Shown here in pieces: positions 21,050-33,600 of a stretch of 64,000 bases of DNA. The DNA is from Limonium bicolor (taxonomy: Eukaryota; Streptophyta; Magnoliopsida; Caryophyllales; Plumbaginaceae): positions 140,309,296-140,373,295 of the forward strand of contig CM041776.1 of the NCBI GenBank assembly GCA_023374045.1, read 5' to 3'. The translations under genes were made by a program, and so were the position numbers. Each line of letters starts with the position of its first letter. The stretch's first letter is position 1. The notes beneath the pieces are model-generated. The model saw only the letters and a program-made list of their open reading frames with translations. It was not told the DNA's origin and searched no databases.

Positions 21050-21857
21050 GCCATGCTAACTGGCTATCGGTTCAACACATACCGGTTGTGGTATTGTTTT
21101 TACCCGCACTGTCATCAGTGGCCTTGTTGGCCCTCACTTGATCTTACAGTCTTAACAATTGACCTTCTAGGCGACTTCTCACTGTACTCATGCGATAGTC
21201 ATTAACTATGGTGTTTCCCATTTCTGAGACCCCCTTTCTTTTGTATTGCTTTCTCCTCGTAGCCCGTTCCACACATTAGTCGTGGTTACTGAGACTTGTC
21301 TCTTGTTTGGGCACTACGTTGTAGTTCCTTTGTCGGTTGGTGTACCGTTGGTGTATTATTTAACAACTGTAGTCCCGTAGACACTCGTCTGGTTCTATTA
21401 CTTCACTTCTTGCCTGTTGCACGTTGGTGCATTGCAAGCTGGTTGTTCTCGACTGCTCGGCATGTCGACCCAGGTTGCCGAAATTCCATTCTCTTATGCA
21501 TAGGTTTCTTCATTCTTTGATATAAAATGTGGTTAACATTGTTCAAATGGAAACCGTCTCCGGGATTCCCAGTTTTCGGGACCTACCGTATGACAGGTTC
21601 TCCGTACCTTTAGAGGTATTTAATAACAGCCAGATCGGGTATTCCCGAGTAAGAGAGGACTTCCATCTCCCTGCGTTCCTTCCCAAGTTATAGAACAGGG
21701 ATTGTGGAGGGCGGGTTGGACACTATAGGTTTCCAGTACACACTGGTTACTCCTAACTAGTGTATCTCTCACGCCATCACTCAACCCTTAACCCAAAGTA
21801 CTAAAATCCTAACTCGGTACTTCCTAAGCTCTAATTCAGTCATCAGAGCGACACTTC

Positions 21858-21869
21858 GCTCTGATACCA
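21858..21869 (-). other. Primer binding site, initiator tRNA-Met (B)
   Basis: Sense TGGTATCAGAGC, a perfect 12-base match, five bases from the right LTR. Same primer class as A. Confidence 0.92.
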
Positions 21870-21874
21870 CTTTT

Positions 21875-24800
21875 TGTAACACCCCATCCAACATTAACAC
21901 ATTTAACAATAAACTGCAGGAAAACTTCCTTCATCACATTACTGAACTCGTTGGTGTTACACGCCGTTAACCACCCACGTGGCTAACAAGGCTATTACAC
22001 ATACATTGTATCGGTCTGATGGACTAGATTCCCGAGCGACTACACATTATTATCCATTTCCATTAACAACAAAACATACACATACCTTCCAACTGTACCG
22101 AGTATTTACAAACTGATGCCGATAACAATTTCGGTCTTACTACACCTACTGAATATGTACAACTTAAATGATTACCCATGTACAAACGACTACCCCGTCC
22201 TACTCTCGAACGGCTTCCAACTCCTTGTACCTGAAATAGGAAAAGAAGAGAAAGGGTGGCCCCCAAGGGGCTCAGCACCTTTGCTGGTATGGTAATCCCG
22301 CAGCCCACATGCTACCGGGCCACGCACAACTAATTGTCGTCTTAGCATGCGGTTGATTATATTTAAAACATGCATGTAACTTAAAACACACAACACGAAT
22401 CATTCCGCCCCAATGGGCTCAACAACAGATAACATATCCATACTTGATAGGTCACTCATGGTATTCATTACCCCTAGAGTGTTTCTCCTCTAATGGAGCT
22501 ACTTCCTTAATAGACGACAACTACCCATTAATCGGGTTATCCTTAAACACCTCTCATTACAAACTGGATTCATATCCATGATCCACTTACTCCACATTTT
22601 ACAACATATAACATACATCACATAACAACATATAACAACACTTTTCACGTTTCAACGTGCACATAACAACATCGCGATAGAAATTGCATTACACAACAAT
22701 ACATAACATAACGGGAGCGGTTCTCTTAGGAACCGACCCAAACATAGTCATTCACTTGTAGCCTAGAGAATGTTGCCAGTCGCATGATAAGCTCATTACA
22801 TAACTCGTTACCTCTCGTTAAATGAACGAATAACTTAACACAAGGTGTCTCGGATATAGTGATCCAAGCACACCGAACAAACATAAACATAGTATGCCCC
22901 TGTGGCCCGACGTGTAGTCAGTAAAATAGCCTTGGTTAAGCTAAAGGGAAGGTTGGAAACCAAATTGGAAAACAACCATAACATACAGAGAGGATCGAAC
23001 CTGATATGACAATGACCCCCATACTCACACGCGTGGCCGGAACAGACCGGACTCCTCACTTCCCCGTTAGCACTTGTTAGTAGTTCAACATTGAACTTAA
23101 TAAATAATCACAAACATTGGGTTAAGTCTTGTTAGACACACACAAGGGAACAGAGAGTCATGCATTCACACACAAACATCACACAGAAATATCACATGAC
23201 CAACTCACCATAGCCGTGGTTAGAACGTTCCTTAGGTCGGAAACGTTATTACCGGATACCGTTCTCTTACGTTTACCTAATAATGGTTAACTAGCCTTTC
23301 ATTCGCATTAGAGGTTACCGGTATCGGCACGTAACACACAACAACAATAACGACTGTAAACTCGTTTCATGCTTTATCTTATAACGTGGCAAACATACAG
23401 AAAAACACATTGCATACAAGCCAGTGTAATCCGGTAGGATACAGGTTGCAAGAAAACCATACCTGTCACCAGAGTCCACTCTATCATGTCCACTTATGTT
23501 CCTCGAGCAATTCTCGAACAACTGATAACATTACATGTACTTTTATTAACATCGGGGTAACATGATTGTTTAAAGTCTAATGCTCATAACTTATCCCCGT
23601 TAACTTAGTTAAATAACTTCACATTTTAACTTGTTTTACTTTTACATTTTAATACAACTTTTCCCCCACTAAATTGCCATTATAACTCACTTAACATGTC
23701 CTTAACAATCTTATAATATCATTGCTTGTCAATCCCCATCATTACACATCATTTTTATACCTTAAACAACATTTTTAGAGTGGTCCGGGACTTAGTCCTT
23801 ACCTTAAGTCCCGGACCAATACTTACAGAGACTCTCGGCTGTTTTTAATAGGGTGGTCCGGGACTTCATACAAGTCCTAAGTCCCGGACCATTCTAGGCA
23901 AAACTCTCGTGGTATTTAAGGGGGTGGTCCGTACTTCTTACATAACCTAAGTACCGGACCAAGACTTGCAAGAATCCTCGGCCCTTTTACATGTACGGTC
24001 CGGGACATCATCCAAAACCTAAGTCCCGGACCACTGTAACAGATTCTTAAATTTGACATTTTCTAGCCTTGTTCATCTATTCTCTTCATCCATTTATTAC
24101 CCAAACTTCACACATTAACTTAGGCATATTCTAATACCAAAATATCACTTTGATTCACCTTAAAACATTGTCCAACTTGTTACCCATTTCCTTACCAAAT
24201 CTCTTAACACTTGTAACATTCTCCATTTGGTTTTCTAAGTGGTGTTTCACCTATAATGACTACTATACCAAGATGTCTCCCTCACCACAACATCATTTCC
24301 CAAGCATCTCTTCTCACTAACCCAATCTTCTTTTCACAACTTCTTAAAATTCCTTACTCAAATCCTTACCTAAACATCATTCCCTCCTTATTCATCAACA
24401 TTCACCTAAACCTTAAACAAACTTCTCCAAGACTTTAATACATCCTAAAGAACACCTATTGGATTTCTAGAACTTCCAAGATAATGCCTATATCCTTGTA
24501 GCACTTTAGAACACCTTAAAACATGTTTTCTTTCTTAGTAAAACATTCCTGTCCTAACATATCCTAGTTCACCAAAGTTCATTTAAGCACTTAAAACTCC
24601 TTATACATTATACAAATTTTGCCATGGGTTCTCTTAGCACATCTTCATTCCAAAACTCATGGTTTTTCACCATTAAACATTCAAGAACACTTATATCCAT
24701 CAAGAGCCTTCTCACACACAAAACTTCACCAAACTTACACTACATCACAATATAGTGCATAATTTAAATTGCTTGGCACTTAGGCCCTTAAATAACATGG

Positions 24801-26370
24801 CTCTTAGGCCCTTAAATTGCATAAACCTTAAATACTGAATTTCCCGCATAAATAATGCCTTTGACTTGCAATTACACCCAACAATCCATATGCCCTTAAT
24901 AAACTCCTTGAGAGCATTTCACTAGGTCATTTACCATTAGCTCCTTAGGTAGTTTTAATAAGCAATATAAGCTCCTTTCTCCTAAGACATTAAACTACAT
25001 TGAGATAGCATATTTACCTCTTTTCCTCACAAACTTCTTTTATTTCCTTGTTTAAAAATAGGCTAAGCTTAGTTGCTTGTCAACTTCTAAACATTATACA
25101 AACAATGTAATGATATTCAAGCTCCAAGCTTAATCTCATTATAAACCCTAGGTTTTACATTGTTCGAAAAGCATTAAGATAGTAGTTTACCTTGGCATTT
25201 GAGAAGAGAGTTTGAATATCTATCAAGAGAGGACTCCACCAAGTCCTTGAAAGGTTGGAATGAAGCTAGAACAAAGCAATATAATGAGCACCATTAATGG
25301 TGTTTTTCGGTCAACATAAGAACATGGAGGAAACATCATTTTTCTTTGAGATTCCTTACCTAGAAGTAAAGGAGAGCAATAATATGTAGAAACATAAGCT
25401 CAAGCTCCTTCAATGGTGGAACTCCATGGCACCGAAATGGGCCCCTTGGAATTTTAAGAAGATAGGAATGAGGAGCTTGATGAGACAAAGGGAATGGTGG
25501 TGTTTGTTTTTGATTTGGTTAAGTGAGCTAGGAAATATTGGCAATGGAAGATGAAGGTTCATGGTGGTGCTGTAGCAAACCGTAGAAGAGAGCAAGAAGG
25601 GAGGAAGAAGACGTGTGAAATGAAGAGAAATGAGAGAATGAAGATAAGTTCTACTTTTGGAAGATATTATGTAGTAAAGCAAATAGTAAGTTGCTTTAGT
25701 ATTTGTTATTTATTTGTTAACTTGCAAGGGTGAATCACCTCATAAAACCGGCCCCCAATAGTTATCTAGGGGTATTTTAGTCTTTGTTGACTCATTTAAT
25801 TACTTATAACAACATATGTTACAAACTAGCTTATTAAAGTCACTATTCATAAAAACAAGGCACATAGAAGTGAAATTTTTGATTTCCCATTGATATAGAC
25901 TTCCAAATGTGTTACAAAGTAGTACACATATTAAAGCACATTTTATGTTTTAACTTGTTTTCAAGCTTGGTTTCCTTTGGTAATTGATTTAATATGTTCA
26001 TTAACATATTTATAAGGTATAGATATGACCTTTAGGTCTTATACAAATTTATCCCAAGCTTAGAGCACATTTTTGTTCTATTGACTTTAAGGTATCTTCT
26101 TGTGTTTTATTTGGTTTAATTGTCTACCAAGGTTTCCTAAGGACTTAATTAGCCTTATTAAATCATAATTGAATATTATTAAGTCTTGGTAGGCTCTTTG
26201 GGTCCTAACCAAGTTCACTCCAAACTTAGAGCATGTTTTTGCTCAACTGTATCTTAGTGCTCTATTGCATTTTATGGTTTAAATTGTTCACTTATGTTTC
26301 TAAGGCACTTTTAGCCTTTACATACCATAGTTTAAATGTTTAACAACATCTCAAGGTTAGGGGTATTTCA
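21875..26370 (-). repeat. Element B right LTR (sense 5' LTR), complete
   Basis: 4,496 bases from TGTAACACCCC to GGGGTATTTCA. Contains the U5 hairpin (21966-21987), conserved U5 blocks, a predicted leader intron (donor CAG|GTATGG at 23462, acceptor TTTCAG|G at 22231, 1,232 bases), the GGTCCGGGACTT hairpin array (23782-24032) and a decayed TATA region near 25670. The third hairpin has lost one G. The small frame at 25410-25682 is leader, not a gene. Confidence 0.93.
23782..24032. repeat. Four-hairpin array, B right LTR
   Basis: Same units and spacing as 319-571, with one arm base lost in unit 3. Confidence 0.88.
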
Positions 26371-29368
26371 GCTGAGGTTGCATTCCATTTATCAGCTGGC
26401 AGGCCATTTCGCAGGGGTGCTCATGTGGAGAAGGAGAGATTAGAGCGAGAACCTAAGGAGTTGATTCCTTCCATCAGAGCATCACCCACCTTAGAGCTAA
26501 AACCTCTCCCTAGTCATTTGAAAATTTGTCTTTTTAATTGAGCCCTCTGGTTTACCTGTCATTATCTCTGCAAATCTAACACATACGCAGAGAGGAGCAA
26601 CTTTTACAGGTACTCATGAAGAACAAAGAAATGATTGGTGGTCTGTCGCTGATATCAAGGGGATATCAGGAAAGTTCTGCACCCACCGCATACACTTGGA
26701 GAAAACTGCAAGCCAATGGTTCAACCTCAACGACGCTTGAATCCTAACATGAAAAAGTGGTCAAGAATGAGGTAATCAAGCTTCTGGACGCAGGTATCAT
26801 CTATGCTATTTCAGATAGCGAATGGGTAGATCCTACACAGGTAGTGCCAAAGAAAGGGGGATTCACTGTAGTCCCAATGAAAAAGGTGAACTAGTTCCTC
26901 AGAGAACCATCACATGACATAGGGTATGTATTGATTACAGGAAATTGAATGCCGCCACTAGGAAAGATCATTTTCCTCTTCCATTTATTGACCAAATGTT
27001 AGAGAGGCTTTCAGCGCATCAATATTATTGTTTCTTGGATGGATATTCTGGTTATTTTCAGATTCCTATTGCTCTAGAGGACCAGGAGAAGACAACGTTT
27101 ACATGCCCCTATGGAACATATGCCTACCGACGCATGCCTTTTGGATTGTGCAATGCGCCAGCTACCTTCCAGCGATGCATGACTACTATATTTTCTGATT
27201 ATCTGGAGAAGTGCATCGAGGTATTTATGGACTCTGTGTTTGGACTAACGTTTGATTCATGTTTGGAAAATTTAGATCAAATTCTAGCTAGGTGCAGAGA
27301 GACACACCTAGTGCTGAACTGGGAGAAGTGCCACTTTCATGGTGCAAGAGGGCATTGTGTTGGGTCACAAGATATCGAGCAAAGGCATTGAGGTAGATAA
27401 AGCCAAAATTGAGGTCATTGAGAAGCTACCACCGCCAGCTTCTGTAAAAGATGTTAGAAGTTTCATGGGTCATGCAGGGTTCTATAGAAGATTCATAAAA
27501 GACTTTTGAAAATCTCAAAACCTCTGTGTGATTTACTAATGCAGGATGCAAAGTTTGAGTTTACGCAGGTGTGGCTTGATGCATTCAACACGATAAAGGA
27601 AAGTTGGTGACTGCACCTCTTGTCGTTGCTCCTGATTGGTCCTTACCCTTCAAGATCATGTGTGATGCGAGCGATTTTGCTGTGGGAGTAGTCCTCGGTC
27701 AAAGGCATGAGAAGGTGCTACGAGTTGTCTTTACGCCAGCAAGACACTCAATGACACTCAGAAAAACTATGCCACCACAGAGAAGGAGTTATTGGCCATT
27801 GTTTTTGCTTGTGACAAGTTCAGACCATACATCAGGAGCAAAGTCATCATACATACTGATCATTCTGCTTTGAGGTATTTGTTCCAAAAGCTGATGCTAA
27901 GCCCCGGTTGATCAGATGGATACTACTCTTACAGGAGTTTGACATTGAGGTAAAGGACAAGCCAGGGGTGCAGAACGGAGTTGCTGATCATTTATCACGG
28001 ATGCAAGTTCCTGATAACGGTGTACCAATAAATGAATATTTTCCTCATGAGCTGGTGTATGCAATTGGTTTTAAGGAGGATCCTTGGTATGCCGACATTG
28101 CAAATTACCTTGCTAAGCAGATTTTGCCACAAGAGATGTCCTATCAGCAGCGGAAGAAATTCTTTTCTACTGTTAAGCAATACCGGTGGGATGATCCTTT
28201 CCTATTCAAGGTTTGTGGAGATGGAATTATTCGTCGGTGTGTCCCGGAGACTGAAACACATGACATCCTTGTCCACTGTCATTCAAGAGAAGCTGGAGGA
28301 CACTTCGGGCCAGCCAAGACATGCGCTAAGGTATTGGAGGCAGGTTTCTTTTGGAAGACGCTACATAAAGACTGCCATACATTTGTGTCCACATGTGATA
28401 GCTGTCAGCGCCAAGGTAACCTTTCACGTAAACTTGAGATGCCCCTGAATTATATCTTGGAGGTTGAGCCATTTGATTTGTGGGGGATTGACTTCATGGG
28501 GCCATTTCCTTCTTCACATTCGAACCTCTACATTTTGGTAGCTGTAGATTACGTGACTAAATGGCTGAAGCAGGGGTGCTTTCGCCACTAATGATGGCAA
28601 GGTTGTGCTGAGATTTTTGAAGAAAAACATTTCACTAGGTTTGGTGTACCACGAGCAATCATAAGTGGGAGGATCTACTTTTGTAACAAGCATTTTTAGA
28701 AGCTTTGTTGGCAAAAGTATGGCGTAAGGCATAAGGTATCCTTACCTTTATCATCCACAAACCAATGGGCAAGCTGAGGTACTATAGGGAGATTAAGTGG
28801 ATTCTACAGAAATCTGTTAGTTCATCCCGTAAGGATTGGTCTATGAAATTGGATGATGCTTTGTGGCTTACCGGACAGCTTATAACACCTTTGGGAATGT
28901 CTCCTTACAAGTTGTTTTGGAAAGGCGTGTCATCTTCCGGTGAAACTGGAAAAAAAAAATAAATCTTTCTGGGCACTACAAGTTCTGATTGTGATCTTCA
29001 TAAAGGCCGGTGAAAGAAACTCAGCTTTGTGACTGGATGAATTCAGAGAGGAGCTATGAAAATGCCAGATCTACAAGGAACGGACTAGAGATGGCAATGA
29101 TAAATTGGTTGTAGAAACGCGCAGTTTCCACATTGGTGAACCGAGTGCTAATGTCAATTCAAGACTGAAACTATTTTCCAGGAAAGCTGAAATCCTCACT
29201 GGTCGGGTCCTCACATCTCAGTTGTTTCCCCTTATGGAGTCATTGGAGTGGTCAACGAGAGAGGGGAGCATTCAAGTTAATGGATCACAGCTGAAGTTGT
29301 ACCAGGAGGGAGCGATGTTGATATGGTCCATTCAACACTCTGGCTCCGGGATCCATTCTTCAAACTGA
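26371..29368 (+). pseudogene. pol: Athila-1 pol (RT, RNase H, integrase), heavily broken
   Basis: Begins in the linker (LELKPLPSHLK type) that precedes Athila RT. RT block from 26945: RKDHFPLPFIDQMLERL, FLDGYSGYFQIPIA, YRRMPFGLCNAPATFQRCM. The catalytic segment reads EVFMDSVFG where Athila elements have two Asp and a Phe before Ser, so about six bases including the second catalytic Asp are gone. RNase H shows CDASDFAVGVVLGQR. Integrase at 27908-28591 has a zinc region (HCHS...CDSCQ), WGIDFMGPF and VAVDYVTKW, then loses frame near 28590. The C-terminal part around 29150-29330 retains SRLKLF and VNGSQLKLY. Several stops and shifts (27405, 27506, 27600) rule out function. Confidence 0.9.
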
Positions 29369-29407
29369 GCACCAAGGTCTAGCCAAAGACCGAAAAGATG
29401 GGCAGCT

Positions 29408-29427
29408 TGGTGGGAGGCAACCCACCA
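29408..29427 (+). other. Post-pol hairpin with AGGCAA loop (Athila-1)
   Basis: Arms TGGTGGG and CCCACCA around AGGCAA, about 40 bases after the last pol stop and right after a tctagccaaagac motif. D has the same loop and preceding motif, with arms CCCGGG on both sides, at the same distance from its ORF. Confidence 0.8.
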
Positions 29428-29429
29428 GT

Positions 29430-30649
29430 TAAAATCTCTTTACACTTTCCTATTACTTGATATAATTTTCTTTTAATCTATTGAGAATTTTTACTATTTT
29501 ACAGCACAAGCCCAGACTCCCCTATTTCAATAAATAACTCTGCCTAGTTCCACTTGAGTTCTTCTGGTTTTGTAGATTTTATCTTTCAGGTACTTCATTC
29601 TAATGCTAAATTGAACTCAAGTATGGGGAAATATCATGGCGGTGTTCACCACGGATCAGGGAGTCCTTTAACACTCTTGCTATTTCACATTCTGCATTTC
29701 TTGTCGTTATTTTATTTTTGTTTGATTATTTTTGGTAATGTTTCCTTTTTAAATTTTTATTTAAAATAATTGAGGTGTTTTAGATTAGTGGATTTTAATT
29801 TAATTTAATATTAAAAAAATGAGAAGAGAGTTTTTCAACGCGTCCGGCTAAACCCAGCCGGACGCAAATCCTGACACGTTCAAACCCTAACGCGTCCGGA
29901 TCCGGACGGAAAACCGGACACGACTTAAATCGCGCGCCCGATTTTCTTTTCTTCTTTTTCTTTCTTTTCTTCCTTTTCTTCTTTCTTCTTCTTCTTCCTC
30001 CCGACGCACTTGAAACCTAGAAAACCTCCACCATTTTTGCCTTCACACAAACACCACTAACCACCACCGCTCTCTGTTGCGACTTCCGGAAGACACCGCA
30101 CCGCCCTGACACCACAATACTGCAGTCGCACCCTGACTTTTGAAACCGAAACAAACAACCTAATCGAAACAGGTTCTACAATTTAACGTTTTCCAATTCG
30201 ATTTCCGTCGATTTAGAGTAGGTTAGGTTGTTGTTTTGTGGTTTATAATGTTAATTTGTTCATGTGGTGTGAAAACATCGGATTGTGTGTGAAAATTGGT
30301 AGCTTCTGGTTGAATTTTGTGGTATATGCACTGCTCTGTTCGCGGTGCAAATTTTTTTAGGGTTACAGGTGCGTCCGGATCTGCGTCCGGCTAAGTTGAC
30401 CCGGACGTGGATCCGGACATGTTCAAATTTACCAATTTTTCTGCAATTGTTTTCTAGGTTTATGTTGTACTGTTTAATGTTATTATTTTCCATGTTTGGA
30501 TGTTTTAATGCTTTGGTTCTCATAGATTAACTATGTGCAAGAATTTGTTCAAATAGAACATGCTGCTCGATCGGTTTCGGGTATTGGTGTGTCTTTTGCT
30601 TCTCTTTTCTTGCTGTTTAGGTTTCTTACTGCATTTGTTTATCGTTTAG
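29430..30649 (+). other. Athila-1 region between pol and 3' ORF
   Basis: Low-complexity UTR-like DNA. CCGGAC-rich inverted repeats lie at 29842-29920 (cgtccggct with agccggacg; cgtccggatccggacg) and 30367-30422 (cgtccggatctgcgtccggc; ccggacgtggatccgga). A pyrimidine-rich stretch is at 29940-30000 and a TTTAG acceptor-like site lies just before the ATG at 30650. No other gene is seen. Confidence 0.6.
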
Positions 30650-32067
30650 ATGGCTCGCACTAGAGGAGGAGGTGCTACACGCACGGGGTCTTCTTCGAGG
30701 AACCCACGCCCTGACGACCAGTCAGAGCCAGCCTCCACCCCACTCCTACCTGATAGCTTCATATCTGCTACCGCTCGGGCCTGGTATGAGCAGGGTGGGT
30801 CCTTCATCATCGAGCGGTGCATCACCGCAGAGGCATCGGCTGCCACTGGTCTTACAGACATATTTGAGGGTTTGGGCGCCAGAAGCATCTTGCGCATGGG
30901 CGAGGGTGTCTTCTCTCCAGAGCTGGTACGAGAATTCTACGCCAATGCTGTGGCATCAGACACGATAAACAGCATTACCTCCTACGTGCGCCAGTTCCAA
31001 GTGGAGGTAACCCCTGAGACTTTTGGTATTCTTTTACTCCTCCCGGATAGGAGGAGACCCATTTAGATTTTACGGAGGATGAGCTTAGGCAGACTAAGTC
31101 TAGGTGGTTACAAGCGGTCAGGAGTACTACTCGCCGACGGGGTGAGGAAAATAAGACTGTGCTCCCCTATGCTATCCTCCCCTCCCTTCCCCAGAGGACC
31201 CTTGCAGAGATCCTCAGTCATCAGATCCGGCCTCATGCCGGAAATAATGCTTCTGACGAGGACTGTGTTCTCCTCGATTATCTCCTAGCCGCCCCATGTC
31301 CACCTTCTCAGCAGCTCTCACCCCCCTTCGTGATGTTCAAACAGCTGCACAAGGTGGTGACTTATCAGAAGATGAAGAAGAAGAAGATCACCCCTATCTT
31401 TCCCATCTTTATTCAGCATCATCTTACCGCCACCCTCCCCGAGGAGATCTTCACCGATATTGAGATGAGGGAGGGGGAGACACCCATCTCCGTCGGGACC
31501 TTCAGGAGATGGGGCTTTGTTTGTCTTGATGATGGCAGCTAGGTGAAGGGCAGCTCAGGTCTAGGGTCCATAGGCACCTCTGCGAGTTCCAACTCTACTC
31601 CGGCGCCTACTGCTACCATGGCACCTCCTATTCCCCCAGTGATGAGCATCCCGCCAGAGATGCAGACCATGATGGACTCCATTCTCAACCAACAGCAGAG
31701 GATGGAGCAGCGCTTTAAGGGTATGAAGCAGCGCTTTGGAGGGATGGAGCAGCAGGTCGGGGATATGCAGCAGCGCCAGGTGCGCATGGAGGGACACATT
31801 GATGACATCCGCCAGACTCAGGAGCACCTTTAGTCAGAGTAGACTACTCTCCGGGACACCCAGGCTCTGATCACCGAGCGCATGGAGCGCAGTGATGCTT
31901 TTCAGAGAGAGACTGCTCAGTTCATGGCAGAGGCATCTACTCGGCAGAGAGAAGCAGCCAAGTTCATGGCCGACTCCTCAGCTCAGTAGGCCCATACTAG
32001 CCAGCTCTTACAGGTGCTCATGGCCCAGATGGGCGCGAGACCTCCGCCACCACCACCGCCTCAGTGA
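30650..32067 (+). pseudogene. Athila-1 3' ORF: 'putative plant transposon protein' type
   Basis: Starts ATG 30650 with MARTRGGG, a basic Ser-rich leader, then LVREFYANA and RQFQVEVTPETFGILL, the pattern of the plant protein domain often annotated as putative plant transposon protein and common at this place in Athila-like elements. After a frame change near 31060 it continues with RSTTRRG and ILPSLPQRTLAEIL. From about 31650 a Met/Gln-rich heptad-like stretch (MEQRF, MEQQV, MEGHIDDI) suggests a coiled coil, ending in a proline run before TGA at 32065-32067. In-frame stops at about 31540, 31830 and 31987 break it. I see no membrane segment, so it is not a clear envelope-like protein. Function unknown. 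Confidence 0.65.
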
Positions 32068-33600
32068 CCGCCATCCTATCTTTACTGCTTTCTTTTATTT
32101 TGTTTGTTTTTCTGTACTTTTCTTTTTCTTTGACTTATTTTACTTTTGTTTGTTAAAACTAACAGTAAAACACGAGACTACAGGTGAAGTGGTAATGGTT
32201 ATATTAGGCAGTGTTTTAATTCTGAATTGCTAAATTTCCTGTTTCTCTGGGCAGTGCAACGTTCTTAAATGATTAATTTACATGTCACCTCTACTGTGAA
32301 ACAAACGGCTAATAGTACAGAAAATGGAACCACACTACTTGCGAACGTCTACTAAGCTTGAATTATGGGGAGTATTCTTTCTCTAAATATTACTCATACG
32401 ATTTGAATATTCAATGTCGTTCGAGTTAATGCACTTTATTCTGTGGTTGTACATGCCAGTGAAAAATTAGCAACTTTTACTCTACACAAAACGCATACTG
32501 TATGTGACTCATGAGGAATATCTCGACCCCTGCAAAACTTCAAGTGTGAGGAAGAATATCTTCCTCAATCTATGACACCAGGGGAGTCTCAGTTCCAACT
32601 TTAACTTACTGATTCCGCTTTTGCTTGCGTTAAGGGTTAATTAGTGCACATGCATCTATTATGAGTATCGCATGTTTGAAAGTTCTTTTACTTGCATTCT
32701 TTTTGACCAATGACATTGCTCCCCTCTTAAGTGTGAGGAAGGAAGACCTTTCTCTGAAAACATGCTAGTTGTTGTTTAAATGCCCACACTTGCTTTTTCC
32801 TGCTCCAATGCCTGTGCACACCGAGTGAAATTAAACCAAGTGTAAACCGTAGGAATCTTTTGCTTGATTTTGGTTTATAAATAATTTTATTTAAAAATAC
32901 TCTCTTTTCACTAAAATCTGGTAGATTGGCTAGTTGTGGAAACCTAGATTATTTTAGCTTGGATTTTGGAATGAAGTGAATGTTGGAATGAAAGGATAAG
33001 GCAAGGTACTGCAGTGATAAAAAATTGTTTCCAAACAATAGCAGGCCTCGTCTATCGGTAATTAGTCTTAAAGGTGCCTTAACCACCTATCTACCTAAGG
33101 TCTCGGGATCTGGGATAGTTGGCCCAACACCATCTCAAGATAGAGAGAAAAGTCTGGGTTACGGAATAACTCTGCAAGATCTCAAATATTAGTTTTTTTT
33201 ATACATAATTCTTGAAGATAAATGCCTTCGCTTACAAAAGAGATAAGTGCAGTTAAATTTATACTTTTGATCATGAGTGCATGGTGTTGAAAGGTATTGC
33301 GGAATAAGGCATTACTTCACACCCCTTGTCGTCCAAAGGTTAGAGGAATGAAAATTGGTGGAAAGTCCCAAGCTAAGCTAACTTGTTTTTCTACAATCTA
33401 GTTTCTCTATGCTTTTACAAAATTGTTCTTCCTTCACTGTTTGTGAAAACCTACCTCTAGAGAGCAAGATTATTCTTTCATATGTCACTTTGCTTGATTT
33501 CCCTCTGCACCTGTTTAATCTTGAGATTATGTGACGGTTTTAGAGATATTCTTATTCCTTATTTGCTTGAGGACAAGCAAAAGCTTAAGTGTGAGGAAGT
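32068..33600 (+). other. Athila-1 3' UTR with three PPT-like motifs
   Basis: No coding potential. AAGTGTGAGGAAG occurs near 32541, 32729 and 33587; the last abuts the LTR and is the functional PPT position. The text gcttgaggacaagcaaaagc before it is typical of Athila 3' ends. Confidence 0.75.

Larger units (their letters stand above)
17127..21857 (-). other. Element B internal region, no gag-pol found
   Basis: 4.7 kb without any recognisable gag, protease, RT or integrase in either strand; all open stretches are short. It holds loose tandem repeats (17200-17480), a block conserved with E (17752-17968), an internal PPT with hairpin (18417-18451), a second conserved block (about 20420-20640) and a 20-base palindrome (21030-21049). 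It is either a truly non-coding LARD-like body or coding sequence decayed past recognition. Confidence 0.65.
1..26370 (-). mobile_element. Element B: large non-autonomous LTR retrotransposon, left end outside window, interrupted by element A
   Basis: Positions 1-2626 match 23464 onward almost base for base, and 16769-17089 matches the last 320 bases before 26370. B therefore has a left LTR (starting about 1.6 kb before the window) split by element A, an internal part 17090-21874, and a complete right LTR 21875-26370. Orientation is minus: the initiator-Met primer site lies beside the right LTR and the polypurine tract beside the left LTR. No gag, RT or integrase is recognisable inside. It sits in the protease-RT linker of Athila-1, so it is younger than that element and older than A. 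The base block 26371-26375 (gctga) should recur at its left edge, outside the window. Confidence 0.85.

Noticed and set aside
17090..21874. Two separate solo LTRs instead of one element B
   Set aside because: A primer site beside one LTR, a PPT beside the other and matching orientation show a single element.
29554..29769. Envelope-like membrane protein after Athila-1 pol
   Set aside because: The frame has a hydrophobic run but is only 71 codons, overlaps T-rich UTR sequence and has no counterpart nearby.
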